Positions 27,776 to 27,898 of a stretch of DNA of 27,898 nucleotides are shown here, one piece after another. How positions within the stretch are numbered: position 1 is the stretch's first letter; each line of letters begins with the position of its first letter. The notes under the pieces are model-generated. The model searched no databases, was not told where the DNA came from, and saw only the letters and a list, made by a program, of their open reading frames with translations. The DNA is taken from contig BFEA01000019.1 of assembly GCA_003427395.1 (NCBI GenBank), forward strand, positions 4,963,708 to 4,991,605, given 5' to 3'. This DNA comes from Chara braunii (taxonomy: Eukaryota > Streptophyta > Charophyceae > Charales > Characeae). The position numbers were made by a program, and so were the translations under genes.

Positions 27776-27898
27776 GCTTGCTGTTGTTCATTTCGTTTTT
27801 TCTTAATGATTGCTTTTTCTTTTCTTGCGATGTATTTGTGTTTCGTCCGTTTGATTGTTGTTGTTGTTGTTGTTTTTTTTTTTTTTTTTTTTTTTTTT
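27776..27898 (-). other. LINE A3 leader, GTT microsatellite and T-run at the window edge
   Basis: On the minus strand this reads as a long A-run, CAA repeats, and an A-rich leader up to the ORF1 start. It is either the A3 5' UTR or includes the tail of a neighbouring retroelement. No promoter motif is identifiable. Confidence 0.5.

Larger units (their letters stand above)
20269..27898 (-). mobile_element. LINE A3, near full length, L1-like
   Basis: This minus-strand element is at least 7.6 kb. Its poly-A tail is the C-interrupted T-run at 20269-20321. Next come a 3' UTR shared with A1 and A2 (to about 20690), ORF2 (20693-24926), a short gap, ORF1 (about 25098-27775) and an A-rich leader. The plus strand ends in (GTT)n and a T-run (27850-27898). 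On the minus strand this reads as poly-A then CAA repeats, and could be the element's own leader or the tail of another element beyond the window. Both ORFs are broken. Confidence 0.88.

Noticed and set aside
27868-27898. Transcription terminator or end of a gene
   Set aside because: A bare T-run at the window edge next to GTT repeats is better read as retroelement A-rich sequence or simple repeat.

Overview
This window looks like nuclear, repeat-dominated DNA from a plant-lineage (streptophyte) organism. Two things point there. The non-LTR retrotransposons carry the C-terminal C-x2-C...HC-x3-C finger (zf-RVT type) that is typical of plant L1-like LINEs, and two decayed pieces of plant-type mitochondrial DNA (cox1 and the 3' end of rrn18) are embedded in it. 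A charophyte alga or another early-diverging plant is a guess from overall feel, not a demonstrated assignment. I find no convincing intact host gene. Nearly every recognisable coding stretch is a broken retrotransposon.

Layout. 1-3979: simple repeats, a GA-anchored ~180-190 bp array, a tRNA-like SINE head (571-642, minus), a 27-bp minisatellite (1239-1346), a MITE-like inverted repeat (1981-2112), and copy I of an ~850 bp repeat here called R (2832-3677) that contains a cox1 fragment. 3990-6493: LINE B1 (minus, 5'-truncated). 6504-7740: no recognisable gene. 7729-8632, continuing at 12650: copy II of R. This copy contains the rrn18 fragment and has been hit by a 104-bp foldback MITE (7796-7899) and by LINE A1 (8633-12633, plus), which is flanked by a perfect 16-bp target-site duplication. 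13104-13422: candidate solo LTR. 13545-27898: a stack of nested LINEs.

The nest reads as follows. LINE A3 (minus, 20269 to beyond the window end) is near full length, with ORF1 and ORF2. LINE A2 (minus, 13545-20257) appears to have inserted exactly at the poly-A end of A3, because the same 11 bp plus T-run occurs at both A2 ends. LINE B2 (plus, 16263-19614) then inserted into the A2 reverse transcriptase region, leaving a 14-bp duplication (13/14 identical). A LINE B3 fragment (plus, ~13950-14320) interrupts the A2 3' end. So there are six LINE copies of two families: A (A1, A2, A3) and B (B1, B2, B3). Members of each family share 3' UTRs, and all copies carry frameshifts or stops.

Working together: A3-type elements would supply ORF1 (RNA-binding, zinc knuckle) and ORF2 (APE-type endonuclease, reverse transcriptase, C-terminal finger) for target-primed reverse transcription. 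The copies here are products of that process rather than sources. The oddest feature is that the two R copies share their ends and total length but hold different mitochondrial fragments in the middle.
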